From assembly GCF_019578655.1 (NCBI RefSeq), contig NC_063262.1, positions 7,385,582 through 7,449,581 of the forward strand: a stretch of DNA of 64,000 nt. Direction: 5' to 3'. The notes under the pieces are model-generated. The model had not been told where the DNA came from. It searched no databases and saw nothing but the letters and a program-made list of their open reading frames with translations. Origin of the DNA: Ricinus communis (Eukaryota > Streptophyta > Magnoliopsida > Malpighiales > Euphorbiaceae). Below, piece after piece: positions 48,353 through 59,187 of the stretch (its first letter is position 1; every line of letters starts with the position of its first letter). The position numbers and the translations under genes are program-made.

Positions 48353-51234
48353 TGTAACTTTGAATTTTTATATATTTAATAATGAGTTTTTATTTAAGTT
48401 AATTTTAGCCTCATTATTATTGGGTTTAATTTAAAATGATTATATTTTGGTTATTCAAATTTTTCCAAATGCATATTTATATAAGTAAAATTATATATTG
48501 GAAAATTATGGTAGAATTGTAAAGGATGTGTTTATAAAAGAATTTTGGAAAAATTGATTATTTAATTTAATTGTGTGTTAGGACTAAATTGGAAATTTAT
48601 TTTGGAATAAGGATTGAAAGTATAATTTTATTTTTATGGGGTTTTAATGGAAATTTGTGAGTTTGGTATTTTCGTAAATAAATATGTCGGTCGGGGGTAT
48701 TTTTGTAATTGTGTATTTTCGGTAATTCTAATTTGGCCCAAATTAAATAGTTAAGGGCTTAATTGATAGGCTAAAAAGAAGTTTGGGGGTCAAATTTAAT
48801 TTCGCAGGGATGAAATTGTAAGTAATTAAGGAAGTTGAGGGACCAAATTGTAATAAGGAAAAGTTCGGGGGCCTAATGTCGATATTGAAAGAAAAAGAAG
48901 TCGGGGAAGAAGAAAGGAGGAGAGAGAGAGAGTGCGAGCGTCGGGAAGAGAGAGAAGGGGAAGTTGCAGGCGTCGGCCGGCCGTCGGCGTGGGCGTTGGT
49001 AAGCGGGCGGCGTCTTGTTGGCAGCGGCGATGGCGGCAGCGGCCGGCGGGAATCGCGTGTGGCGGCGGCTTCAGGCGTGTTCGGCGTTGTTGGCGGCCGA
49101 GTTGGGTGGCGATCGGCTCCTCTCGGCGAGAGCTTTCTTTTAGTAGCGTGGCGGCCTTGATGGTGGCCGAAAGCGGAAGATCCGGTGGAGAGAGAAAATG
49201 GTGGCGGCCGGCGTTTTTCGGCTTTTTCGGCGAGATCCGGCCGGAGGAGGGACGATCGGAGGATGTATCCGACTCTCCTCGGCTCAAGCTTCAGCGATGT
49301 ACCGGTTTAAGTGGCGATCGGGCTTCGTTTGTGAATCGACGGTCGAGATCGTCCGCAAATTTCTCCGGATGGTCGGGTGTCGGATCGGAAAATCGAAAGC
49401 GGGGATCGTCATCGGTAGCGTCGTTGTGAGTCCGATGGTGTGTTCGGATCGTCGATCGGACTCCGGAGGCGAGTCGGCCGACGACCGAGCGTCTTAGTAA
49501 TTTTCTTTAGCCCGTCATTTTTTAGAAATTCTTAGTTTAATTGTGTCTTTTGGTTTATATTGTGTATTTGATGGTATTTGTGGGTCAAAATAATTGTCCT
49601 TCGGTTACGCCTTGTGTTTTTGTCTTTGTGTGGCGGAGTCGGAAATAGTGAAGTTTGGGGACCCGACTCCGTTGTTTTAATTGTAAGTATTTGGAGTGTT
49701 TTTCCGGCAGTCCTGGACCCGTTTTCACGGGGGGTAATGTTCGTGTTGTAGGGGAGGTTCTCAGAATTTCGGTAGTTCCCGAGTCGAGATTCTTAGACAG
49801 TCGATCCTAGGAATCTAGACCTAGGATCTATTGTAATTGTTTCATCGTTTTGATAAATTGTTTTCCGTGATTAGATGATCATGCATTCGGCTCGCTCCTA
49901 CCGAGACACCTAAAGCCGAGCTAGGAGGTCGCCCTAATTCACGTGAGTTAAAGTCATATACTCGTTTACGCACGTGTCATGCATAAAATTTGATTTGCTC
50001 ACGAGAATATTTATTTGCAATTTCAATTTTTCATTCAATTATTATTATTATCATTTGCATGATGCTTTTAGTTACTATTTAAATATGTTTTTCCTTTATT
50101 ACCAATTTTAATATTGCATGATGACTCGGGATGGGACGGCGTTAGAACATAGGAGTTGGATGAGTGTCCAATATAATATGAGAGAGATAAGAAAAAGGTA
50201 AAGAGGTAAAAATTTTGAGAAAGAAAGATTAGGACACCTTACGGTGAGCATCGCTCTCTGGGCTTAGTAGAGTGTAGTTCTTGGGAGTAAAGGTCCCCGG
50301 TCGAGCATTGCTCTCAGGCGGCCGGCTTATTTGGATATTTAAGTGACCGGTGGAGGTAAGGTCCTGGTCGAGCTTTGCTCTCGGGGGCATGATCTTATTA
50401 GATTAAGAGAGTCGAATGGCTATTAGATTTCTTATTTGGATACTTAAGTGACGGTGGAGGTAAGGTCCCCGGTCGAGCTTTGCTCTCGGGGGCGCCAGTC
50501 TTATTGGATAAGAGAGCCAAAAGGCTAAGGCCGAGAGTTAAGTGGCCGGGAGGTAAGGTCCCCGGTCGAGCTTTGCTCTCTGGGGCGCCCGATCCTATTG
50601 GAATGAGAGGTTTGAGATGATAGAGTTGAGGTTAGTTGAGACATAAGTGTTGAAATAATCGAGATTTTAGAGTTGGGATTAGAGTTCTCACTGAAGTAAT
50701 CATCCCGTTGCATGTGGAATAAATTTTGTTTAAGCATGGCATGACACATATGTTTTAACATGACACGTATGGTTCGCGTGATTTATTAATTATTTTAAAA
50801 TTAAATGAATGTGACATTGAGATATTTGAAACTGTTTTAGATGTATGATTTTAACTCACTCTCGGTGACCGGTCTCCATTTATTATTTTTGATTCGTATT
50901 TGTTAGTTCTCTCGCGACTCTTATTCATGAACTCCTTCATCATCGGGTGAAGTATTTGATTTGGTATGTAAAATGGTAAATCTTAGATTCTCCATGAGTA
51001 GTAATTAGTATATGTATCGGTTGTAAATTTTACGGGCTTGGGTCTCGCCTAGTATTTTCCCCGGTAGGCCAAGTAATTTTGTAAAGTGTAACTATTAAGA
51101 TAATTTATGGTTTTAATAATATAAATTTGAGTTGAGATTTGTTTAAATCCCGGTGAGTGTCGGGCTTACTACGGGTTTCGGTGGCCTTAAGCCTACCCAT
51201 TCCTAGTGGGTCACGGGCCAGTGGGGTCGTGACA
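48353..51234 (+). repeat. 3' LTR (2882 bp)
   Basis: Aligns with the 5' LTR over its whole length. The A/T-rich parts are almost identical, while the GC-rich parts and hairpin array differ by many short insertions and deletions. Confidence 0.92.
50243..50585 (+). repeat. Array of five hairpin motifs, 3' LTR
   Basis: Copies near 50243, 50293, 50361, 50466 and 50559, matching the array of the other LTR. The copies at 50466 and 50559 keep CCCCGGTCGAGCTTTGCTCT followed by a G run. Confidence 0.8.
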
Positions 51235-51239
51235 TAATA
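51235..51239. repeat. Target-site duplication, right
   Basis: TAATA, matching 43990-43994. Confidence 0.85.
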
Positions 51240-51689
51240 CATACACATATGTATATTGAGATTTTTTTCTATGCATTATATTGTATCGATAGATTTTCTA
51301 ATATGACAAAAATTTCTATTAACTATTTTTATGTTTTAAATTTAATATTTTTATATTTTTATTGTTTCATTATTAATTTTAAATACATATGTGAATATAA
51401 ATATATATCTTATTATAAAATAATAAAATTTATTATTAATATGTAGTAGCTATAACAATGATTACACTTATTATAATATTTTTTTAATAATATAATAGTC
51501 TTATAATTAAATAAACTATAAATTTTGACCATATTCATTATTAGCATTTAAGATCACTTTTAATTATTCTATAAATATTTATAATTAATATTTTATAATA
51601 TGCCACATATCATTTTTTATCAAAAAATAATATGACATGGCTTTTATAAATTCTGCTACATGAAATCTCATAGTATAATTTAATTTTCT
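51240..51689. other. AT-rich spacer
   Basis: No gene or element recognised. Confidence 0.6.
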
Positions 51690-52145
51690 TTATATATATA
51701 TATTAGCAATTTACCTGTGCTAATGCACAATTATTAGTAATCTTTTGATCTAAATTTTAATTTAAAATATTTTATTTTAATTATAAATTTATTATATTAT
51801 AAAACATAATTATATTTAGTAATTATTTTATTTTAATAAGCACTTAATATTATTATTTTATTTTAATAATTTTAAAATATAATGATTATAAAATATAATT
51901 CAAATATAATAAATAGATAATAAATTAGTAGCATTATGCAACCACTAATTTTTATTATATTTAATATTATTTTATTTTGATAAATAGTTAACAATATCAT
52001 TTAATTTAATTAGTATTCAAGATTATAATAAATTATTATATAATTATATTAAAATTATATTTTTATTTGATAAAATTCTACATAATCTGATTTTATAAAG
52101 TGTTGTTTATGGAAAAACTTAGCTTACTATATATATATATATTCC
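51690..52145 (+). mobile_element. TA-repeat-bounded dispersed repeat, copy 1
   Basis: Lies between two TA runs (51693-51705 and 52126-52142). Starts TTAGCAATTTACCTGTGCTAA and ends near GGAAAAACTTAGC. Shares long stretches with the minus strand of 62840-63605. Non-coding. Being seated in TA microsatellites recalls rice Micron elements; identity with them is not shown. Confidence 0.5.
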
Positions 52146-53310
52146 CTATCTACTTATATTCTTAAATCATCAAATAAATGTGACGATAAGCAACATGGGG
52201 CCTACCTTCTGTGACTATGTTTCCTCATGTATTCCCTCATGAATTATTTGTATTGGCAATACATAAATGTTATTGGCACGTACTGGTTTTTAATTGGAGA
52301 ATGGTGTTGAAGTTTGGGTCTCTCATTTCTTTTTTATATTAAGAGATTTTTTTTCTGATATACTACATTGTGAAGGATGTTATAGGGAAGGAGATATTTT
52401 CATATTTAAATTAAATATGATAAATTATATTTTATGATTTATATTTTTAATTTAAAATCAAACAGTAGAGATTTTTTTAAAATTATGATTTAAAAATAGA
52501 TAATTTTTTATTAAAAAATAAATTTTGACTATTAATTTTGAATCAATAGTTAAAATTATATAAATATAATTTATTATACTGAATTTAACGTAGAAAAAAT
52601 CTTAATCCTATTAAAGATCGATGCATTACTATAGTTGGCAATCAAGGGCGTTGGAATTGGGATTGTAAAAAATGATTTTTGTAAAAAAATATTATTATTT
52701 TTTGAATTGTTTTTCTAAAAAAAATATTCGAGAAAACTAGTTAATAAAAAATGAAAAGAGAAACTTTAAATGCCCTTTTTTGTAATACTCAATAGTAATA
52801 GCAACACAGATCCTAAATTATTAGCCCCAATAATTGATATTGTCTATTTATATTTGTAAGTCAATTGTTTGGTGACTACTTAGCACAAAATCTCTTGACG
52901 GCCAAATAAATTAATTTGTAAAGACGAGAAATAGATGTTAAGGTCACGTTCTTGTGTTTGCCTCTCCATCATCCTCACTTTCTTGCACCTTTTATTTTAT
53001 TTTTTAGGGTTAGGGTTAATACCACCCAATCTGTGCCTCGATCTTCCTATAGCCGGCATAAGGTCTTTAGAATGGAGTCGTGCATGTAGGATGTTGCATC
53101 ACTCTTTTGAATATGTTTGTAGTTGAACAACTGTATTTCTCATGCATACCAATATGCATTATGCCATGATATTATCATTAATATTGGTAGAGTGAATAAT
53201 ATCCCTCAAAATATATATTTGTACAATCTACTTTAATTTTTAAGTTGTTTTAATTTTCCATTTAATCTCGTAGACATCTCAATTTATAATTTTATGATAT
53301 TTAGACATTT
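52146..53310. other. Spacer
   Basis: No gene seen. Confidence 0.55.
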
Positions 53311-53313
53311 TTT

Positions 53314-53337
53314 TGATATATATATATATATATATAT
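53314..53337. repeat. (TA)n at the left pararetrovirus border
   Basis: A pure TA run directly next to viral-like sequence. Confidence 0.9.
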
Positions 53338-54840
53338 CCATAAGAAATGGTTATTTTCCTAAGAGCAGGATGTTCAGACTGGATGGTTTGGTTTTCTCCG
53401 ACCTTCCACTCTGGAGTCTTGTTCCTTATAGTAACATGACTAATAAATTTTTCTTTGAAAGGATAAAGAATACTGTTTTCTTTGCAATAAATCTGAAACC
53501 AATCAAAAAATTTGATTTGGATTTTGTTTTGTATGCAAAATTGGTAGTATCTTTCTTGCATACTGTCATTTTCTTGTAAAAATGTTTAAAAAACCAAAGT
53601 TTTTTGGAATGATTTTTCTTTGAATAGAAATTTTCATGTAAAAGCTTTTTATTGATTTGAAAATCTTTTGAAATCATGTTGTTTTCTGCTTCTAGATTTT
53701 GAGTTATTGTAGATGGTGATGGTGAAGAGGGGGTAGAGACGATCTCTGTATCATCATCTTTCTTTAGTTCATTGTATACGGGTTTAGGGATATTGTGTTG
53801 GTAATCAACATTCTGTAATATAGTGTTTGGGCTTGGTATATCAGATGTTGAAAATCTTGGTTGTGTTTGTGATGCAGTTGGTTCTTTGTAAGGGGCATAA
53901 ATAACAGACGGTATTTTTGATACCCTTCCAATATCTATGGTCGATGTTGAATAGTCATCATCAGAAAATCTAGAAGAGGTTGATTTCCTGTTGAATGTAA
54001 GCTTTACTTTCCCATCTGGAAACAGGGTTATATTTCTGAGATTTGCATTTGGCTCAGTTTGCTTTTGTGATTCAGGTTGAGCTGCACCTTCAAGGATCCA
54101 TTCTTCTGGAAGAGTGATATCCTTCCATTGAATGGTTCTTGGAATAGTTGCATTGGATTTGGAAAGATCTATTTGGAGGAATAAAGTTTCTCCTTTTAGT
54201 GAATGCAGTTTGTGTTTTGAACCAAAAGCAGAAATCATGGCTTTGTAATGTATTTTAAAAATCAATGCTATCGGAATAGATCCTTCAAGCATTTTGTAAT
54301 TATGTGTCTTTATTTGAAGAACAATGCTCTCTAAAATATTTTTATCATTTAAAGAAATTATAATATTTGAAAAACAATTGAAAGAAATTGGTACTTTATT
54401 AAGTCTTGACTCAACAGTACCTAATAAAGAATCATAGAAATTTGTAAACCTAGCATCTCTAAGGACTGCTAAGATGGAAGTATCTAAACCTTCTCTGGTA
54501 AGGGGCTTTATTCCTACCTGGACAAGGCCTATATGAATTTACTTATAGTCTTTTTCTTTATGCTTCTAGAGGGTCTTTGGATTCAAAAGATAAATTTCTT
54601 CAAAAGGCTTTGAAATTTGAATATCTCTTTCTTCAGTTTTGATAGTAAAATCAGTTTTGAAGAGAGGAAACTTTGAAAACTCATAGATTTGCTTTTTTTG
54701 AACCTTGGGTATTTCCCAATCATCAATATGCTTTGAAAAATCTTCAATAGTGATTTTCTCACTATTTATTAAACCTTTAGATCTTGAAGATTCAGAGGTA
54801 GAAGAGTTTGAGAAAGAAGAAGATCTACAGAAAAAAAGGT
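53338..54840 (-). pseudogene. Movement-protein-like ORF remnant and start of the next domain
   Basis: Minus-strand coding-like sequence runs from about 54840. The region 54300-54840 is interrupted by stops near 54566 and 54540. 53426-54292 remains open (288 codons) but shifts frame before its end, and coding likeness continues in another frame to the TA border. The arrangement (primer site, then a cell-to-cell movement-type protein of the 30K superfamily) is that of plant pararetroviruses. The tail with serine/proline-rich linker and coat-like sequence is truncated at the left border. Confidence 0.75.
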
Positions 54841-55037
54841 TCTAAATTCATTTTAAAATAAATCAAGATAACTTTCTAAACAAACATGAACCAAGCCACC
54901 AGATTTACCGCCCTTACCCCAGACGGGACTTACTACTGTGCATAAATGAACAAGTTTATTTATCGGTGATATGATACAGATTAAAATGATTTTAAAATCT
55001 CCTTTATGCAGATGATGTTTCTTCTTGGAACCCTGTT

Positions 55038-55050
55038 GGCTCTGATATCA
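55038..55050 (-). promoter_or_regulatory. Viral primer-binding site, minus orientation
   Basis: On the minus strand TGATATCAGAGCC, one base off the initiator tRNA-Met complement. It marks the start of the viral genome map. Confidence 0.7.
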
Positions 55051-55109
55051 AAATGAATGTGTGAAACAGACTAACAGATTTCTGGTGTGCAGGATCCTCA
55101 GACGAGGCA

Positions 55110-57400
55110 AGCACAAAATCAGAATTTTCGAATAGTGAGGAAGAGTTTCAAATTGATGAAATTAAAACCTCATCCGATTATTTTGAATCAGATTCTGATG
55201 ATATTCCAAAAAATATTAATATGCTCACTAGGCAACAAGAAGATCTTTTTGAAGCCGTCAAGCATATTAATGACCCTCAAATCCAAAAACAAGTTTTGAA
55301 AGAAATTCTAAAAACTGAAACCCTTGTTCCTTCATCTAGTAAGAACACCTATGATCTTACTATGATCTTGGATAAAGGGAAGAAGTTAAAAAACCCTCTT
55401 CCTACCGTCCAAGAACTTCAGAAAGAAATCAAAACCATCAAAACAGAGCTCAAAGATTTGAAAGAAAAACAACATAATGATTCTGTTTTGCTTCAAAGCT
55501 TGATTCTTAAACAGAATAGTGATTCTAATTCTGAAGAAGAAAATGATTTTCAAAATCTTGAGGTTTCTAAAAATGTTCCTGAAAACTTCATTAATGTTTT
55601 AAAAGAAATAAACTCAAGAAAATATTTGATTCAAATAAAACTCATTTTCCCTGTTGATTTCCAAATAGAAACTATAACTTTATTTGATACAGAGGCAGAC
55701 CTCAACTGTATCAATTATAAGCTGGTTCCTAAAAGGTATAATCAAGAAACAAAAGAAATGCTCACTTCAGCCAATAGTTCAAAGATCAGAATTGTAGGAA
55801 AAACTGAAGCTGCAATTCTTAATAACAATATTACTTTAAAAAATATTTTTATTCTTACAAAGGATTTATAGCAAACAGTTATTTTGGTAACTCCTTTTAT
55901 CAATTTAATTACTCTTTTCAAAGTAATTACTGCTGGTATCATTTTTAAAGCTAAAGATTCAAAAATTATTTTTTCTTTTATAGAAAAACCCAAGAAGAGA
56001 AATCTCAATCTTATAAAAGCCCACTCAATTTATAATTTTGAGATAAATATTTTAATTAAAGGAAAACAAACCCAGTTTTTCCACCTAAAACAATATATAG
56101 GTTTGAAAAGAATCCAAAATCAATTGCAAAATGAGTTTGTCCAAAGAAAAATTTCTGATTAGCAAAAGAAGATTGAAAAAGAAGTTTGTTTTGATCTTCC
56201 TAATGCTTTTTAGAAAAGAAGACAACATATGGTAGATTTACCATATGAAAAAGATTTTTGTGATAAATAAATTTCTACCAAAGCTAGACCCATCCAAATA
56301 AATGAAACCCTAGAAAGCCATTGTAGAATAGAAATAAAAGATTTAGAGCAAAAGGGTTTGATTACCAAATCCAGATCCCCCTAGTCATGTGCAGCCTTCT
56401 ATGTCAACAAAAATAGTAAGATAGAAAGAAGAATACCTAGGTTGGTGATTAACTACAAACCTTTGAATAAAGCCCTAAAGTGGATTAGATACCCCATTCC
56501 AAACAAAAAAGATCTTCTTCAAAAGCTTCATTCTTCTTTTATTTTTTCAAAGTTTGATATGAAATCAAAATTTTGGCAAATCCAAATTCATCCTAAAGAC
56601 AGGTACAAAACTGCATTTACAGTTCCATTTGGCTAGTACGAATGGAATGTAATGCCTTTCGGATTAAAAAATGCTCCTTCTGAATTTCAAAAAATCATGA
56701 ATGACATTTTCAATTCTTATTCAAAGTTTTGCATTGTCTATATCGATGATGTGTTGATATTTTCAACTTCTCTAGAGCAACATTTCAAACACTTTGAGAT
56801 ATTTTTCTATATTGTTAAGAAAAATGGTCTAGTAGTTTCAAAGTCCAAGATATCTTTATTCTAAATAAAAATTAGATTTCTTGGCCACTACATCTTCCAG
56901 GGAACTATCACTCCAATTGAAAGGTCTCTAGCCTTTACTTCAAAATTTCCAAACAAAATTTTGGAAAAAACTCAATTGCAAAGGTTTCTTGGCAATTTGA
57001 ATTATGTCATGGATTTTTATCCAAATTTGAACTGTTTAGCAAAGCCCCTCCATGATAGATTAAAGAAAAAACCCCTGCATGGACTGATGAGCATACAAAG
57101 ATTGTCCAAAGCATTAAAAAGCAAGTTTCTGAAATTCCATGCTTACACCTAGTTGATCCATCTGCATTCAAAATTGTTGAAACTGATGCATCCAGGAAGA
57201 ATGAAAGAAGACCCAGCACAAAAGCAATTTCATATTCAGGAGTGGCTTGCACAGCAAACTCCTGAATTTTTAAAGAGAGTCGAAGCATATTCAAAGCAAC
57301 TAGTAGAACTTTACCCCGAAGTCTCTCCAAAGACATCCTCCTCTTCCAACAAAGGTAAAGGTATATTTTTTATCCTTTTTCAAAACCTGAGATAACAATT
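55110..57400 (+). pseudogene. Pararetroviral polyprotein remnant: protease and reverse transcriptase
   Basis: Order of parts: acidic and coiled-coil-like coat-region tail (55117-55600), aspartic protease (catalytic Asp-Thr within 55683-55700, with Glu in place of the usual Gly), and reverse transcriptase (about 56270-57080, YIDD box at 56739-56750). Only a shortened RNase H start remains. Stops lie at about 55868, 56161, 56210, 56382, 56634 and 56862, with further breaks after 57080. After 57150 an unrelated reading (to 57395) belongs to the next ORF, so most of RNase H is deleted. Confidence 0.82.
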
Positions 57401-58503
57401 TTTTCTCAAAGCCTATCTCAGAGCTCTCAAAGTATTTCAAAGCCTAACTCACAAGAAATAGTTTTGTCGCAAACAAAACTTCTCAAAACTAATGAGTATA
57501 TAGAAAAATAAAATTTTCAAAGTATTTTAACTATTGAGGAAGGATTCTGTATAAAAAGCCCCTCAAAACTAGTTTCACAAATTTTTTCTCTAGGATGGTA
57601 CTTTAAACCCTGGAATATTTCAAACCCCCAATTTTACTACCAGTCTATCCTTGAGGTAACTGGTTCTGCAAAGTTCAAATATTTCAAAAAGCATAAAGAC
57701 CCTGCATACTCCACATGCACCATCCAAAGAATTCTCCACCCTTCAGATTGGGGAATGGATTTACATTCATCAATATATTTTCCAACTTCCCTCCAAAGCA
57801 CTTACCCATCAAACCTAAATACTTCTTTCAACTATTGGGATTACCAACAAACTTGATTTAATACCTTTCTTTTACAAAACGAAGGCCAAAGCCATTCTTG
57901 GCTTTTCTACTTCAACACAAGCACAATTCAAACTACAAAAATTTCATATCGGTTTAAACAATGGTGGAATTTCTATGGCAATGTTCCAGAGACCATAATT
58001 CCAAAAGTTCTACCTCTGTTTAATCTATTCAAAGCCCACTATAAACCAAACGAAATAGAAAGACATTTTCCCCCTTTACTTCTATTTTGTTCAAACTTGT
58101 TTCTCCCCTGGGTATGTGTATGGTATTTCCATTTCAACCAAGCAACAGATGGAGAAATCATCCTTGCCCGAAGATTCAAAGTTAAATGGTGAGATAAATT
58201 TAACTACCAAGAAAAATTATCCCTAAAGATGGTACAAAGTTTTCTTTCAAAGAATAGCTTCTTGCCACCTCCGAAAGAACAGACCACTTTCCTGGCACAT
58301 AAGTCTTTCATTATTCCAAAGCTAGCGGCGGCTCAAACAGAAGAAGATTTCTTACAATTGATCAAACAGTTGTCAGAAACCGCCTCTTCAAAAGGAAAAT
58401 CTAAAGCTTCATCTTCGTCTTCTAGCACTAGCTCAGCAGCAATTGATCTGGATGGAGACTCGAACGAAGATGACTGTTTTAGGATATTTAAGCCCATCAA
58501 ATA
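57400..58503 (+). pseudogene. Remnant of the 3' ORF of the pararetrovirus
   Basis: Broken coding-like sequence (tryptophan- and tyrosine-rich, ending in a serine-rich, acidic tail at 58380-58500 with the stop at 58502). It lies between pol and the promoter, the position of the last ORF in several plant pararetroviruses. Stops near 57395, 57510 and 57856 and other lesions break it. The last 91 codons (58229-58503) are intact. Function not assigned. Confidence 0.55.
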
Positions 58504-58700
58504 ATATCTTTATAAAGCCCTTAGGTTAAAAACCAGAAATGGCAGCCCAAAACAATTCTGCAATGGGCTAAATGCCTAATATAAAAAAAAAAACAAGTCC
58601 TTTTAAAGAAAAGAAAGAAGACAAGACTCTGCACCTTTACTTTTTTAAAGCAAAAGATTCCTCACTGTTGAAGCGTAGCAGACAACTCCTGCAAAAGTCA

Positions 58701-58819
58701 TGGAGTCTCTCACTCCATTATCAAAAGCATCCAAAAGACGTGGAGCCCCTCACTCCACTATGAAGAGCATCCAAAGCATAATTATGAGACTTGAAGGCTA
58801 AAGACCTCTATAAATAGAG
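58701..58819 (+). promoter_or_regulatory. Pararetroviral promoter: 40-bp tandem repeat plus TATA box
   Basis: Two head-to-tail copies (58701-58740, 58741-58779) share TGGAGYCYCTCACTCCA, itself an inverted TGGAG/CTCCA. They are followed by CTCTATAAATAGAG at 58806-58819. This is the place and look of a full-length transcript promoter. Confidence 0.65.
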
Positions 58820-59170
58820 GAGTTTTCCAAAGAAGATGGCAGACTGAAAAATAATAAGAAACTCTTGTATTCTTCAAGTCATACCATTAGAAATATAGTG
58901 AGAAAAGAGAGTGTGAAAGTGACAGTGAGAAACCACCTTCCTCTTGTATTCACCAACTCTTGTAAGTTATATTTCTTTTGTTTAAAACTTTCATTTTAAA
59001 ACTTTTGTTTTAAAGTTTGTATATTTTTTTATTTATCAATAATCAAGAACTTGTTATTTTATCTTATTTTCATTTCGTTTAAGATTTAACAAGTATATAC
59101 TCTGTGCTTGCCTCGTTTGAGAATCCTGCACAGAAACTTGTTAGTTTGTTTCACACATTTATTTTGGTAT
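58820..59170 (+). other. Pararetroviral leader, ending in a partial primer site
   Basis: Runs from the TATA box to TTTTGGTAT, where the primer site is cut by TA repeats. Its last part (59104-59170) is the inverted counterpart of 55047-55114. Confidence 0.65.
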
Positions 59171-59187
59171 ATATATAAATATATATA
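59169..59187. repeat. TA-rich run at the right pararetrovirus border
   Basis: TATATATATAAATATATATA-like run starting inside the truncated primer site. Confidence 0.85.

Larger units (their letters stand above)
43995..51234 (+). mobile_element. Complete non-autonomous large-LTR retrotransposon
   Basis: Two long direct repeats (43995-46888 and 48353-51234) enclose 1464 bp. They start TGTAAC, end GTGACA and are flanked by TAATA on both sides. Just inside the left LTR lies a primer-binding site like the methionine initiator tRNA complement, and just before the right LTR an AAGGGGGAGAA purine tract. The core carries no gag or pol that I can recognise, so it must be mobilised in trans. LTRs make up about 80% of the element. 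The style of ends and the primer suggest a Gypsy parent, possibly chromoviral; this is an inference. Confidence 0.92.
53338..59170. mobile_element. Rearranged endogenous pararetrovirus (Caulimoviridae-like)
   Basis: A movement-protein-like part on the minus strand (left) and protease/reverse-transcriptase plus downstream parts on the plus strand (right) diverge from near 55110. Each part is in viral order relative to a methionine-tRNA primer site. The left part starts at that site and runs outward. The right part ends with promoter, leader and the start of the primer site. Together they could be two pieces of one genome, one inverted. Both outer borders fall in TA repeats. Stops and frameshifts throughout show a dead, old copy. 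Confidence 0.82.

Noticed and set aside
48826..49497. Equivalent frames in the 3' LTR
   Set aside because: Same reason: no conserved frame between the two LTRs.
53313..53579. Plus-strand 88-codon frame
   Set aside because: Opposite strand of the pararetroviral coding region beginning in a TA repeat.
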